Of a stretch of DNA of 64,000 nt, positions 46,559 through 54,495 are shown piece by piece. Origin of the DNA: WHTK01 sp963711035 (lineage in GTDB: Bacteria > Chloroflexota > Dehalococcoidia > DSTF01 > WHTK01); assembly GCA_963711035.1 (NCBI GenBank), contig CAVQCN010000001.1, forward strand, positions 434,001-498,000. The letters are read 5' to 3'. The translations under genes and the position numbers were made by a program. The notes below the pieces were generated by a model. It made no database searches and was not told the DNA's origin. It worked only from the letters and a program-made list of their open reading frames with translations. How positions within the stretch are numbered: the first letter of the stretch is position 1; each line of letters opens with the position of its first letter.

Positions 46559-47386
46559 ATGCCCGTAGCCCACCTACCCGGCAACCTGGATATGCACTAC
46601 TACGACGATGACCTCGTCGATCCCTGGAAGCAGCACGAGACGATCATCATGCACCACGGCCAGGGCAAGAGCGGCCTGCTGCTCTACGGCTGGGTGCATC
46701 CCCTGGTGCGCGACTACCGCGTCATCCGCGTCGACGCGCGCGGCTTCGGCGAGTCGTCCGTGCCGGAGCCGGGCTACCCGTGGTCGCTGGACGGCTTTAC
46801 GGACGACCTGCGCAACCTCATGGACCACCTCGGCATCGAGAAGGCGCACCTGATCGGCGAGACGATCGGCGGCACCGTCGCCATGCACTTCGCCTACCGC
46901 TTCCCGGAGCGCTTGCACACGCTGACGACCTGCACGTCACCGTTCAACTTCGTCGGCGCGCAGCACTATCTCGACTACTACGAGATCGTCAAGGAGCGCG
47001 GCGTCGAGGCCTGGGCGCGGCACAACGGCAACGTGCGCCTGGACGAGGCCACCGCCGACCCCGAGCACCGCGAGTGGTATCTGACGCAGATGGGGCGTAC
47101 GGCGCCACACGTCGTCATGGAGACACTCGCCTACCTCTCGACGGTCAACCTGACCGACGAGGTGACGCAGATCCAGACGCCGTCGCTCTCCATCACCGGC
47201 GAGTTGAGCGGCTGGTACGCGGAGCGTGCCGAGAAGCTGGCGGCGATGATGCCGAACTGCCGCTACGCCGCCATCCCCGGCGTTGGCGGCTTTGCGCAGC
47301 ACGCGGCGCCGGAGGAATGCGCGGCGGCCTGGCGCCGATTCGCCGACGACGTCAAGGCGGGCCGGCCGATCGCGACGGCGCCTTAG
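46559..47386 (+). CDS. Alpha/beta-hydrolase-fold protein with Thr at the nucleophile elbow
   Basis: 275 aa. Oxyanion region MHHGQGKSG, RVDARGFGESSVP, then the elbow HLIGETIGGTVAMHFAYRFP, and a late GGFAQHAAPEECAAAWRRF with the catalytic-position His. The usual GxSxG serine is Thr (GETIG), so either a Thr nucleophile or a non-hydrolytic role must be considered. It shares a 131-base divergent promoter region with the MmgE gene, which suggests a common pathway. Confidence 0.85.
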   Translation: MPVAHLPGNLDMHYYDDDLVDPWKQHETIIMHHGQGKSGLLLYGWVHPLVRDYRVIRVDARGFGESSVPEPGYPWSLDGFTDDLRNLMDHLGIEKAHLIGETIGGTVAMHFAYRFPERLHTLTTCTSPFNFVGAQHYLDYYEIVKERGVEAWARHNGNVRLDEATADPEHREWYLTQMGRTAPHVVMETLAYLSTVNLTDEVTQIQTPSLSITGELSGWYAERAEKLAAMMPNCRYAAIPGVGGFAQHAAPEECAAAWRRFADDVKAGRPIATAP

Positions 47387-47613
47387 ATGATCTGAGCGCT
47401 GCCCTTATTCAGCACGAGCCGATAGGCGCCCCGCAGGCCACGGGCCTTCAGCGCCTCGGCCGCAGTTTCGAGGTCGATGTCCAGAAGCAGGGTGAGCTGG
47501 CTGTAAGGCCGCAGCGACTGGTACTCGTAAGCGGTCTCGCGGGACAAGAAGCTGGCGCGCGACCGCACCGCCAGGTCGAACGCCTCGGGCCGGGACAGCT
47601 CTTCGTCAATCAC
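47383..47613 (-). CDS. Hypothetical small protein
   Basis: 76 aa, no recognised family. Amphipathic sequence SYSQLTLLLDIDLETAAEAL near the middle, no Cys or signal peptide. It starts inside the stop of the upstream gene (ATGA) and ends tail-to-tail with a 4-base overlap with the hydrolase. Last of five same-strand genes starting at 48941. Confidence 0.55.
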   Translation of the reverse strand: MIDEELSRPEAFDLAVRSRASFLSRETAYEYQSLRPYSQLTLLLDIDLETAAEALKARGLRGAYRLVLNKGSAQII

Positions 47614-47873
47614 GCGGGAATCGTATCACCACCGGCGTCAAACGGAAGCGTCTGCCAATAGGGCTCGTCGTAGTGCTCGACCGTCACCGTCAAGCCCAGC
47701 CTGTCGCCGAATGCCAACGCGGGCAGCAGGTGGTTCAGTACCTGCTCCGCCGTCATGCGAAACACGCGGCCTCGCGAGCTCACCTTCAGCCAGCCGGCCT
47801 TGTCGCGGTAATAGCGTTCCGTGGTCCTCTTACCCCGGAACACGACGCAGTAGCTGTCGTTCGTCATCTTCAT
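47610..47873 (-). CDS. Hypothetical small protein
   Basis: 87 aa, no recognised family. The first half is strand-rich and basic (CVVFRGKRTTERYYRDKAGW), the second helical (RMTAEQVLNHLLPAL). Coupled to the next gene by ATGA. A small regulatory or RNA-binding protein is possible from the neighbouring SUI1 gene, but this is only context. Confidence 0.55.
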   Translation of the reverse strand: MKMTNDSYCVVFRGKRTTERYYRDKAGWLKVSSRGRVFRMTAEQVLNHLLPALAFGDRLGLTVTVEHYDEPYWQTLPFDAGGDTIPA

Positions 47874-47903
47874 AGCGCGACGATGGATGTGGGATGCAAT
47901 CCC

Positions 47904-48251
47904 TCAACCGCCCGCGAGCTTGACCTGAAACCCGAGGCCACGCAGGCGCTCGGCGACGCGCTCGCGGTGGTCGCCCTGGATCTCGATGGCCTCGTCGCGG
48001 ACGGTGCCGCCGGCGCCACACAGGCGCTTCAGCTCGACCGCGCGTGCTTCCAGCTCGGCGCTCGGCAAGCCGCGGACCAGCGTGACGGTCTTGCCGCCGC
48101 GCTTGCCGCGCTCGCGGAAGATGCGCACGACGCCGTCGTTGGGCAGAGACGGCGCCTGCTTCGCCACCGGACGGCTTGGACGCCTCGCCGCCGCGCCGCG
48201 CTCGACGACGCGACCCGAATCGGTCGAGAAGACGATACGGCGGTCGTTCAC
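47904..48251 (-). CDS. SUI1-domain translation factor (YciH/eIF1-like)
   Basis: 115 aa. The SUI1 domain occupies about residues 40-112: VVRIFRERGKRGGKTVTLVRG, LKRLCGAGGTVRDEAIEIQGDH and AERLRGLGFQVKLAGG. Bacterial YciH proteins are eIF1 homologues that influence start-codon fidelity under stress. It overlaps the gene upstream by ATGA. A basic N-terminal extension (AARRPSRPVAKQ) precedes the domain. Confidence 0.9.
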   Translation of the reverse strand: MNDRRIVFSTDSGRVVERGAAARRPSRPVAKQAPSLPNDGVVRIFRERGKRGGKTVTLVRGLPSAELEARAVELKRLCGAGGTVRDEAIEIQGDHRERVAERLRGLGFQVKLAGG

Positions 48252-48463
48252 GCGTCCTTCTTACTGATACCGGTGACCATCGTCAGCAGGCTTTCGACCG
48301 TCACCTCGTCGCCGTCTGCAGGAGACGCGTAGACCATGTCGTGGGCAAGGCGGACCTCGCTGATCGTGTCCGGCGCATCGAGGTACGAGAGGAAAATCTG
48401 GTAGTAGCGCACGCCGTGCAGGTCGTACGGGTTCACCTTGCGGATGATCGCGTCTCGGCCCAT
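48248..48463 (-). CDS. Hypothetical small protein
   Basis: 71 aa from the ATG at 48463, four bases after the upstream stop. YDLHGVRYYQIFLSYLDAPD is the most distinctive stretch; no family recognised. The charged pattern looks like a small soluble beta protein. Coupled to the SUI1 gene by ATGA. Confidence 0.6.
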   Translation of the reverse strand: MGRDAIIRKVNPYDLHGVRYYQIFLSYLDAPDTISEVRLAHDMVYASPADGDEVTVESLLTMVTGISKKDA

Positions 48464-48467
48464 GAGA

Positions 48468-48941
48468 TCAGGCCTGGTGGCTGGGCGGCAGCGGCCCAAG
48501 GTCCGGCACGCGCTTGTCCTCCCAGGCAGCCTGGTCGGCGAGCGCGGCGACGAGGCTCATGAGGTAGGCATCGGTGAAGCCGGCGGCGTTCATCTGGATA
48601 TAGGAGGGGCGCAGCCAGTCGCAGAACCAGCCCCACAGCACGACGCCGCTGTCCTCGACGATCATCGAGAGGGTGCGGTGCGGCGCCGGGTCGACCCAGC
48701 TCAGCTGGAACTCGCTGCCGCCTGAGGACAGGCTCTCGCTGCCCCAGCGCATCGCCCCGGACGATTGCAGGCAAATCTCCAGCAGCTGGCCGGCGAGCGT
48801 CTCCTTGAGCTGGGCCGCGGCAGCCTTGCCATGCACCTCGCCGGCGCCGGACTGCTGCTCGTGTTGATGCCGTTCCTGGTCGCGGGCGGCTTCCTCTCGC
48901 GCCTGCGCGACGAGTCTCTTGATTGCTTCGGGGTCGTTCAC
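48468..48941 (-). CDS. Hypothetical protein
   Basis: 157 aa. A charged helical N-terminus (EEAARDQERHQHEQ) and a core with WGWFCDWLRPSYIQ; no signal peptide and no named family. GTG start with GAGGAG seven bases before it. First gene of a five-gene cluster down to 47383. Confidence 0.6.
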   Translation of the reverse strand: MNDPEAIKRLVAQAREEAARDQERHQHEQQSGAGEVHGKAAAAQLKETLAGQLLEICLQSSGAMRWGSESLSSGGSEFQLSWVDPAPHRTLSMIVEDSGVVLWGWFCDWLRPSYIQMNAAGFTDAYLMSLVAALADQAAWEDKRVPDLGPLPPSHQA

Positions 48942-49031
48942 CAGGGGCTCCTCGTACGTGGTGTTGTCAGGTCCGTTCCCCGAATTTTACACGACGGCAG
49001 TCTGGGGACCGTTCCACGTAGAATACTCCGC

Positions 49032-49421
49032 TCAGTGGCCCGCACCCTGAACCGGCTTCACCGTTGGTCCCTCGAGATACCAGCCGAAGGACGGGTCGAA
49101 CTGCAGCGTCCCGGTCGCGTCCACAGCCTGGCCGACCAGCGATTGCCACGGGTCGATGTGCTTCAGGCCTACCCGGTCATCCGATTCGTCCTGGACGACA
49201 CCGTAGACGGTGCCGTCCGGATCCTTTAGCTGCACGAGCGTGCCCTCAACCTCGATGCGCTGGCCGCGCCAGCTGTCAGGGCTCTTGATCAACGAGGGCA
49301 GCGGCACCTGCTCGGGAGCTGCGGCGGAACCGCAGGCGCTGACGAACGCACCACACAGCAGGCCCGCCACCAGGAGAACGGCGAAGACCAGGATGCCTGG
49401 GCGTTGCGAGAGGATACGCAT
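49032..49421 (-). CDS. Lipoprotein with OB-fold-like domain
   Basis: 129 aa from ATG 49421 (AGGA six bases upstream). Signal peptide ILVFAVLLVAGLLCGAFVSAC with the lipobox Cys, then a single beta-rich domain: WRGQRIEVEGTLVQLKD and VGQAVDATGTLQFD, the pattern of tRNA-anticodon-like/OB-fold periplasmic proteins. Function unknown. The same frame is open further upstream, but the signal peptide sets the start. Confidence 0.72.
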   Translation of the reverse strand: MRILSQRPGILVFAVLLVAGLLCGAFVSACGSAAAPEQVPLPSLIKSPDSWRGQRIEVEGTLVQLKDPDGTVYGVVQDESDDRVGLKHIDPWQSLVGQAVDATGTLQFDPSFGWYLEGPTVKPVQGAGH

Positions 49422-49534
49422 GAGCAGTCCTGAAGGCGCACCGGGAGGGCGTGCGTCTCGATCACCATAGCTCGCGAGTCCAAATCGGGCCAGAGAGCGT
49501 GCCATTAGAACGGCCAACATGAGAGCATTGCACC

Positions 49535-49876
49535 ATGTCGAACCTTGAGGACATCAACGTCGAGCTGCGCTTGGTGCTGCAGCTATGCACGCTCGCTGCA
49601 CTTGCCTATCTCGGCGTGTGGATCGGCAACGATATCGTCACGTCAGTCGTCCTTGCCATCGTGCTGCCTCTGGCCGCGGGACTGATCTGGGCACGCTTCG
49701 TGGCGCTCAACGGCGCTTGGCGGCTGCCCGACCCCGCAAGGCTGGCCGTCGAGACCGTCTACTTCGCAGCGGGCATTGCGGCGCTGCTCGTCGCGGGATT
49801 CGTGATACCCGCCGTATTCCTCCTGATTGCCGAGGCGGCGCACTACGTCGTGAGCTTCCGGTACCAGCTGCGCTAG
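49535..49876 (+). CDS. YrdB-like membrane protein (DUF2568)
   Basis: 113 aa with three or four hydrophobic helices. LRLVLQLCTLAALAYLGVW, then LPLAAGLIWARFVAL and ETVYFAAGIAALLVAGF match DUF2568 (YrdB). Function unknown. It precedes an LLM oxidoreductase by 57 bases. Confidence 0.75.
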   Translation: MSNLEDINVELRLVLQLCTLAALAYLGVWIGNDIVTSVVLAIVLPLAAGLIWARFVALNGAWRLPDPARLAVETVYFAAGIAALLVAGFVIPAVFLLIAEAAHYVVSFRYQLR

Positions 49877-49933
49877 CCTGGCGCAATCGCTGTCAGCCTG
49901 GCGCAGGACGACGCCGCTCCCTATACTCGGGCG

Positions 49934-50983
49934 ATGCCTGCGCCCCGATTCGGCCTCAACCGCTTCGACAGCCGCTCCGTGGCAGACTTCGCCGCCGACG
50001 TCCGGCGCGCCGAGGCCTTGGGCTGGGACGCTGCCCTTGAGCCTGACTCGCAGCTGCGCCGTCGCGATACCTACGTGCTGCTCGCCGCCGCGGCAGCCGC
50101 AACGGAGCGCATCATCCTCGGGCCGCTGATTGCCAATCCCGTCAACCGCCACCCCAGCGTCACCGCCTCATCGATTGCGACGATCGACGAGCTGGCGCCG
50201 GGACGCACGCTGCTCGGCCTCGGCATCGGCGATACCGCCGTACGGCTGGCAGGCCTGCGACCGGCGCGCCTCTCGGAGCTGGAGGCGGCCACGCGCATGA
50301 TCAAGGCGCTGCTGGCCGGCGAGTCGCTAGAAGTGGGTGCCCTCCGGCCTGCGTATTTGCCGCACCACCGGCCCGTGCCCGTCTGGATCGCTGCCGGCGG
50401 CCCGCGGACGCTGCAGATGGCCGGCGCCGTTGCCGACGGCGTCTTCATCCGTCCCGGTACCGCGCCGGCGATCATCGAGGCGTGCGTGGCGGAGATCAGG
50501 GCCGGTGCGACCGCCGCGGGACGCGATCCGGCCTCCCTGCGGCTGGGTGCCGTCTTCCACACGGTCCTGGTAGACGACCCGGAGCAGGCGCTGACGATGG
50601 CGAAGTCGATCGCGGCCGGCTACTACGAGTACACGCCCGGGCTGTTCGACGTCGCCGGCATCGAGTGGCGCGGACCGAGCCCGGAAGCGATCAAGCGCGA
50701 CCAGGGCGTCTGGCCCGACTTCCACCACGACCGCAACCTGCTGGCCAGCGGCAAGGCGGTGGCTTTCCTGCCGCGCGAGGCCGCCGACGCCTTCAGCCTC
50801 TGGGGTGGGCCCGACCAGATCGTTGGCCAGCTCATCGATCTGCTGGGCGCGGCGCCGGTGCAGTTCGACTACGTGGTGCTGCAGCCCATCCCGGACCCGA
50901 CCTGGCCCGATGCGGGCGACGCCGGCTACACAGCCCGCATGGCGCGAGAGGTCCTGCCGCGGGTCCGAGCCGCGTTGGCGTAA
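49934..50983 (+). CDS. LLM-class flavin/F420-dependent oxidoreductase (Mer-like)
   Basis: 349 aa TIM barrel of the bacterial luciferase / methylene-H4MPT reductase superfamily. Landmarks: VRRAEALGWDAALEPDSQL, ILGPLIANPVNRHPSVTASS, RTLLGLGIGDTAVRLAG, PVWIAAGGPRTLQMAGAVADG. The -10 TATACT (49922-49927) ends six bases before the ATG, so the message is probably leaderless. Substrate unknown. Confidence 0.9.
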   Translation: MPAPRFGLNRFDSRSVADFAADVRRAEALGWDAALEPDSQLRRRDTYVLLAAAAAATERIILGPLIANPVNRHPSVTASSIATIDELAPGRTLLGLGIGDTAVRLAGLRPARLSELEAATRMIKALLAGESLEVGALRPAYLPHHRPVPVWIAAGGPRTLQMAGAVADGVFIRPGTAPAIIEACVAEIRAGATAAGRDPASLRLGAVFHTVLVDDPEQALTMAKSIAAGYYEYTPGLFDVAGIEWRGPSPEAIKRDQGVWPDFHHDRNLLASGKAVAFLPREAADAFSLWGGPDQIVGQLIDLLGAAPVQFDYVVLQPIPDPTWPDAGDAGYTARMAREVLPRVRAALA

Positions 50984-51012
50984 GAGCTCACCTTTCGCGC
51001 GAGATGAACGGA

Positions 51013-51075
51013 AGAAGAGTCTGAGGGGAGACCCCTCAGACTTCCCCCGCATGGGCTACGCCCCCGCTACCCTGC
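51013..51075. repeat. Family-B dispersed repeat
   Basis: GTCTGAGGGG/CCCCTCAGAC hairpin followed by CCCCCGCATGGGCTACGCCC and CCCGCTACCC; a copy of the family at 18918. It fills part of the 219-base gap before the next gene. Confidence 0.7.
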
Positions 51076-51202
51076 TTTTCATGCGTTCAACATAGCCTCT
51101 GAGACAAATGTCCAGGGACCAGGAGAAGTTGCTTGACAAGCAACCTCCAACCGAGTCTGATCGCGGGCAGCGCAGCACCTGAGAAGAGACGGGAGGGGAA
51201 CC

Positions 51203-52141
51203 ATGACCAGCTCAAGGACACCGCTGAAACTGACGATTGCCCTGGCCGAGACGCCGTACTTTGCTTCGTTGCGAGACGGCACCTTGAAGCCCGACGGTAT
51301 CGAGCTCGAGTTCGCCGACATCAGCCAAGGGGGCATCGTCGGCGCCTACCGGCGCATGGCGCGCGACCTGGAGTTCGACGTCTGCCAGTTCTCCTTCGTC
51401 AGCTACGTCATCTCTCGCCCCTACAACGCTCCGTATACAGCCATCCCGGTCATCCCGACCCGGGCAGTGCATCACGGCGCGGCGTACTACAACACCAACG
51501 TGGCGCCCACGCCGAACGACATCGCAGGCAAGAAGTTTGCCATGGTGTCGTATACGGTCACGCCCGGCACATGGGTGCGCGGCTTCCTCTCCGACGACTT
51601 CGGCGCGCGACCCGAGCTCATGCACTACGTGATCAACCGCGAAGAGCACATCGCCGAGTATCAGCTGCCCGCGAACGTCGAGATGCGGCGCGGCGCCGAC
51701 CTGCGCCAGCCGTTCATCGAGGGTGAGTTCGCCGCCGCGCATGGCCCGGCGATCAGCGCACAGCAGAAGTTCGACGTCGACTACATCAAGCCTGTCTACG
51801 CCGACGTAGCGCAGGCATCGCGCGACTTCTACAAGCGGACCGGCACCGTCCCTTTCAACGACTTCATCGTGATCCAGAACACGGTGCTGGCCGCCAACGC
51901 CTGGGTGGGCCCGGCGCTCTTCGAGGCCTTCAAGGAAGCGAAGGAGAAGTACCTGCGCGAGAACCCCGGCGCGAAGATCGGCGGCGCCGGCCTGCACGAC
52001 GGCGACCCGCTGCCCTACGGCGTCGAGGCCAACCGCGTGGCCATCGATACGCTAATGCGCTACTCGATCGAGGCGGGCATGATCCGGGAGGCACCAGACC
52101 TCTACGGGCTGTTCACAGAGAACACACGCAACCTGAGCTAG
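51203..52141 (+). CDS. Periplasmic-binding-fold protein (4,5-dihydroxyphthalate-decarboxylase-like)
   Basis: 312 aa, no signal peptide. TPYFASLRDGTLKPDGIELEF and FDVCQFSFVSYVI, then GAKIGGAGLHDGDPLPYGVE and YSIEAGMIREAPDLYGLF, resemble the group annotated as 4,5-dihydroxyphthalate decarboxylase, which has the type-2 substrate-binding fold. Many members are poorly characterised, so a decarboxylase is not assured. GGAGGGGAACC precedes the ATG. No phthalate genes are adjacent. Confidence 0.78.
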   Translation: MTSSRTPLKLTIALAETPYFASLRDGTLKPDGIELEFADISQGGIVGAYRRMARDLEFDVCQFSFVSYVISRPYNAPYTAIPVIPTRAVHHGAAYYNTNVAPTPNDIAGKKFAMVSYTVTPGTWVRGFLSDDFGARPELMHYVINREEHIAEYQLPANVEMRRGADLRQPFIEGEFAAAHGPAISAQQKFDVDYIKPVYADVAQASRDFYKRTGTVPFNDFIVIQNTVLAANAWVGPALFEAFKEAKEKYLRENPGAKIGGAGLHDGDPLPYGVEANRVAIDTLMRYSIEAGMIREAPDLYGLFTENTRNLS

Positions 52142-52232
52142 GGGATTCCCATCCCGCGTGGAGGCCGGATCGACAGAAGAAGCGTGTTGGGGACCGTCCG
52201 GCGCTCGGCCGATTAGACCGACAGGCTACTCG

Positions 52233-52652
52233 CTACTGGCGTTCGTCCAGCTCTTTGAGGAGCGGATCCTCGTCGAAGTAGTACTGCGGCAGGCGATGGG
52301 AGACCACCATGCGGATCTCGCCGACCCGGACGTTGTCGGGCGAGTAGGCGACGATGCGCACGCGGGAGACGTCGCCGCTGGGCGCCGTGCGAAACACCTC
52401 GTACCAGCCGGCGGTGTGGGTGGGAATCGCCGAGATGCCCTTGTCCAGCAACGAGACCTTGATCTTGCGTACGGCGTCCGGCCACTCGGTCGCGCCGTCT
52501 TTGCCGTCGACGACCGGCGTCAGCTCGAGAATGGTGTCGTGGTTGAACAAGGTGAGGACCTCGGCCAAGCTGAAGCGTTCGCTGCCGGTACCAGGCACCG
52601 TCTGCCGCTCGTAGCGCCGTCCTCGCAAGGCCAGCCTGTCTAACAGGTTCAT
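52233..52652 (-). CDS. Hypothetical protein
   Basis: 139 aa from ATG 52652 (GAGGGGG about 11 bases before it). A beta-rich core SRVRIVAYSPDNVRVGEIRM after a helical start (MNLLDRLALRGRRYE), no signal peptide, no recognised family. It follows trxB on the same strand after a terminator, so it is probably its own transcript. Confidence 0.6.
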   Translation of the reverse strand: MNLLDRLALRGRRYERQTVPGTGSERFSLAEVLTLFNHDTILELTPVVDGKDGATEWPDAVRKIKVSLLDKGISAIPTHTAGWYEVFRTAPSGDVSRVRIVAYSPDNVRVGEIRMVVSHRLPQYYFDEDPLLKELDERQ

Positions 52653-52701
52653 CGTCACACACCCCCTCTCTGTGCTCCGACCCCTGGGCGGGAAATCGAA
52701 A

Positions 52702-52724
52702 GGCGGCCCTCAATGGGGCCGCCC
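52702..52724 (-). terminator. Terminator of trxB
   Basis: GGCGGCCC/GGGCCGCC stem with a CATTGA-type loop, followed on the minus strand by TTTCG. Confidence 0.65.
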
Positions 52725-52751
52725 TATCATAACCGCTCAGCCGCCGCGGCG

Positions 52752-53675
52752 TTACTTGAACGTGTCGGTGATGTAGTGGTCGGCGCGGATCGCCGCCGTG
52801 GCACCGTCCCCGGCCGCGCTGATCACCTGCCGCGCCGAGTTCGCCCGGACGTCGCCGGCCGCGAAGATGCCGGGCACGTTCGTCTCCATCCACTCGTTGA
52901 CCAGGATGTGGCGCCCCGCGTCCATCTCGACCAGGTTGTCGAGGAAGCTGGTGTTCGGGCTGTGGCCGATGAAGATGAACACGGCTCCTACCGGCAAGTA
53001 CGACTCCGCGCCCGTCTGCACGTTGCGCAGGCGCAGCTTCTCGACCGCCGTCTCGCCCTCAATCTCGTCCACGACGGTGTTCCAGACGAAGTCCATCTTC
53101 GGGTTGGCGAAGGCGCGCTCCTTCAGCGTCGCGCCGGCCCGAAGCTCGTCGCGCCGGTGAATCACCGACACCTTGGAGGCGTAGCGCGTTACGAACAGGC
53201 CTTCGTCCAGCGCCGAGTCGCCGCCTCCGACGACGGCGACCTCCTCGTCCTTGAAGAATGCGGCGTCGCAGGTGGCGCAGTAGGAGACGCCGTAGCCGGT
53301 GAGGCGCTCCTCACCGGGCACCGAGAGCTTGTTGTAGTCGGCGCCCGCCGTAATGATCACGGCCTTTGCCAGGTGCTCTCCGTCGGCAGTGCGGATCAGG
53401 TGTTTGCCTTCCCGCGGCTCGATGGCGGTGACGGTCGCGTAGGTCGTCTCCATGCCGTTCTTCTCGGCCTGCTGCTGCATCGCCTGACCCAGGTCGAAGC
53501 CGTTGATCTGGGGGATGCCGGGGTAGTTTTCGATCTCCGCCGTCAGCGCGATCTGGCCGCCCGTCACGTTCTTCTCGATCAGCAACGTGCGCCGTCGCGC
53601 CCGCGCCGCGTACAGTCCGGCGGCCAGCCCGGCAGGACCGGCGCCGATGATGATGATGTCGTACTCTTCAGCCAA
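52752..53675 (-). CDS. trxB: Thioredoxin reductase (NADPH/FAD type)
   Basis: 307 aa. FAD site IIIGAGPAGLAAGLYAARA, redox pair CATC near 138 (YCATCDAAFF), NAD(P) site VAVVGGGDSALDEGLFV, and the C-terminal GIFAAGDVRANSARQ. The NAD(P)-binding loop after the Gly-rich motif reads VIHRRDELRAG (HRR as in NADPH-using enzymes). Reduces TrxA; follows trxA by 77 bases with a hairpin between. Confidence 0.95.
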   Translation of the reverse strand: MAEEYDIIIIGAGPAGLAAGLYAARARRRTLLIEKNVTGGQIALTAEIENYPGIPQINGFDLGQAMQQQAEKNGMETTYATVTAIEPREGKHLIRTADGEHLAKAVIITAGADYNKLSVPGEERLTGYGVSYCATCDAAFFKDEEVAVVGGGDSALDEGLFVTRYASKVSVIHRRDELRAGATLKERAFANPKMDFVWNTVVDEIEGETAVEKLRLRNVQTGAESYLPVGAVFIFIGHSPNTSFLDNLVEMDAGRHILVNEWMETNVPGIFAAGDVRANSARQVISAAGDGATAAIRADHYITDTFK

Positions 53676-53700
53676 GACTCGAACCTCTGGCAGGAATAGG

Positions 53701-53726
53701 CAGGGCTTCTCCTAGGAGAAGCCCTG
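53701..53726. other. Self-complementary 26-base palindrome between trxA and trxB
   Basis: CAGGGCTTCTCC followed by its exact inverse, fully symmetrical. No U tract follows on either strand, so it could be an RNA processing or stabilising hairpin, or a protein-binding site, rather than a strong terminator. Confidence 0.6.
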
Positions 53727-53752
53727 CGCGTTGCTAAACCCGGGCGGACGGC

Positions 53753-54079
53753 TTAGGTGAGAGCGTCGTCCAGCCGCTTCTTCAGGTCGCCCTTGGGGCG
53801 GAAGCCGATGATCTGGCCTACGGGCTCGCCGCCCTTGAAGACCAGCAGCGTCGGGATGCTGCGGATGCCGTACTTCGCGGCCGTGCGCGGGTTGTCATCC
53901 GTGTTCAGCTTGCGGAACTCGACCTTGCCGTCGTACTCATCCGCCAGCTCCTCGACGATCGGCGCCACCATGCGACAGGGACCACACCACGGAGCCCAAA
54001 AGTCCACCAGAACAGGCTTCTCGGCGGACAGGACTTCGTTGTCCCAACTGGTGTCGTTCACGTCTGCAGGCTTCGCCAT
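53753..54079 (-). CDS. trxA: Thioredoxin
   Basis: 108 aa, with WCGPC at about residues 30-34 in FWAPWCGPCRMVAPI and the cis-Pro in IRSIPTLLVF. A textbook Shine-Dalgarno AGGAGG lies nine bases before the ATG at 54079; an upstream extension of the frame covers the promoter and is not coding. Its promoter contains a CsoR-type operator (54140-54156) shared with the divergent csoR-family gene. Confidence 0.95.
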   Translation of the reverse strand: MAKPADVNDTSWDNEVLSAEKPVLVDFWAPWCGPCRMVAPIVEELADEYDGKVEFRKLNTDDNPRTAAKYGIRSIPTLLVFKGGEPVGQIIGFRPKGDLKKRLDDALT

Positions 54080-54104
54080 CGTTATCCTCCTAATGTGCGC
54101 GGCT

Positions 54105-54134
54105 TTGACTTGGCCGCTCCTAACCGTGTACACT
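54105..54134 (+). promoter_or_regulatory. Promoter of the csoR-family gene
   Basis: TTGACT (54105-54110), an 18-base spacer, TACACT (54129-54134); predicted start near 54141, inside the operator palindrome. Confidence 0.6.
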
Positions 54135-54161
54135 CTACTATACCCCATAGGGGTATGTCAA
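54132..54161 (-). promoter_or_regulatory. Promoter of trxA-trxB
   Basis: TTGACA (54161-54156), an 18-base spacer, TAGAGT (54137-54132). The spacer contains the ATACCCC...GGGGTAT palindrome, so a bound repressor would block it. Confidence 0.6.
54140..54156. promoter_or_regulatory. CsoR-type operator
   Basis: ATACCCCATAGGGGTAT: a perfect 7-base inverted repeat of ATACCCC around ATA, the form bound by CsoR/RcnR-family repressors. It lies between trxA and the csoR-family gene and overlaps both predicted promoters. Confidence 0.75.
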
Positions 54162-54192
54162 ACACAGGGTCCGGGGAGAATTTCGGAGAGAA

Positions 54193-54495
54193 ATGGACGA
54201 AGAGAGCCGAAGCGTCACCACGCGTCTGCGCCGCATCGAGGGACAGGTTCAGGGCCTGCAGCGAATGCTGGAGAGCGGGCGCGAGTGCGAGGAGATCCTG
54301 ACGCAGATCATGGCGGTGCGCAGCAGCCTGGACCAGGTCGGCCTGTTGCTGATGGAGCGTCATATCAACAACTGCATCCTGGGCGGCATCTCCGCCGACG
54401 AGGACGTCTCTAGGGAGCTCGCCGACGCGTTGAAGTCCTGGGCCCGTTTCGGTCTGATCCCGGGCGCCCGCGCCGACCTGACGGAGAACTCCTAG
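54193..54495 (+). CDS. CsoR/RcnR/FrmR-family metal- or thiol-responsive repressor
   Basis: 100 aa all-helical repressor: TTRLRRIEGQVQGLQRMLE at the N-terminus. The ligand set is C...H...C with spacing of 25 and 4 residues (RECEEIL ... ERHINNC), exactly that of copper-sensing CsoR. The persulfide sensor CstR lacks the His. GGAGAG precedes the ATG. The family binds the ATACCCC palindrome found upstream. Neighbouring thioredoxin genes suggest control of thiol redox balance in response to Cu(I) or a related signal. Confidence 0.88.
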   Translation: MDEESRSVTTRLRRIEGQVQGLQRMLESGRECEEILTQIMAVRSSLDQVGLLLMERHINNCILGGISADEDVSRELADALKSWARFGLIPGARADLTENS

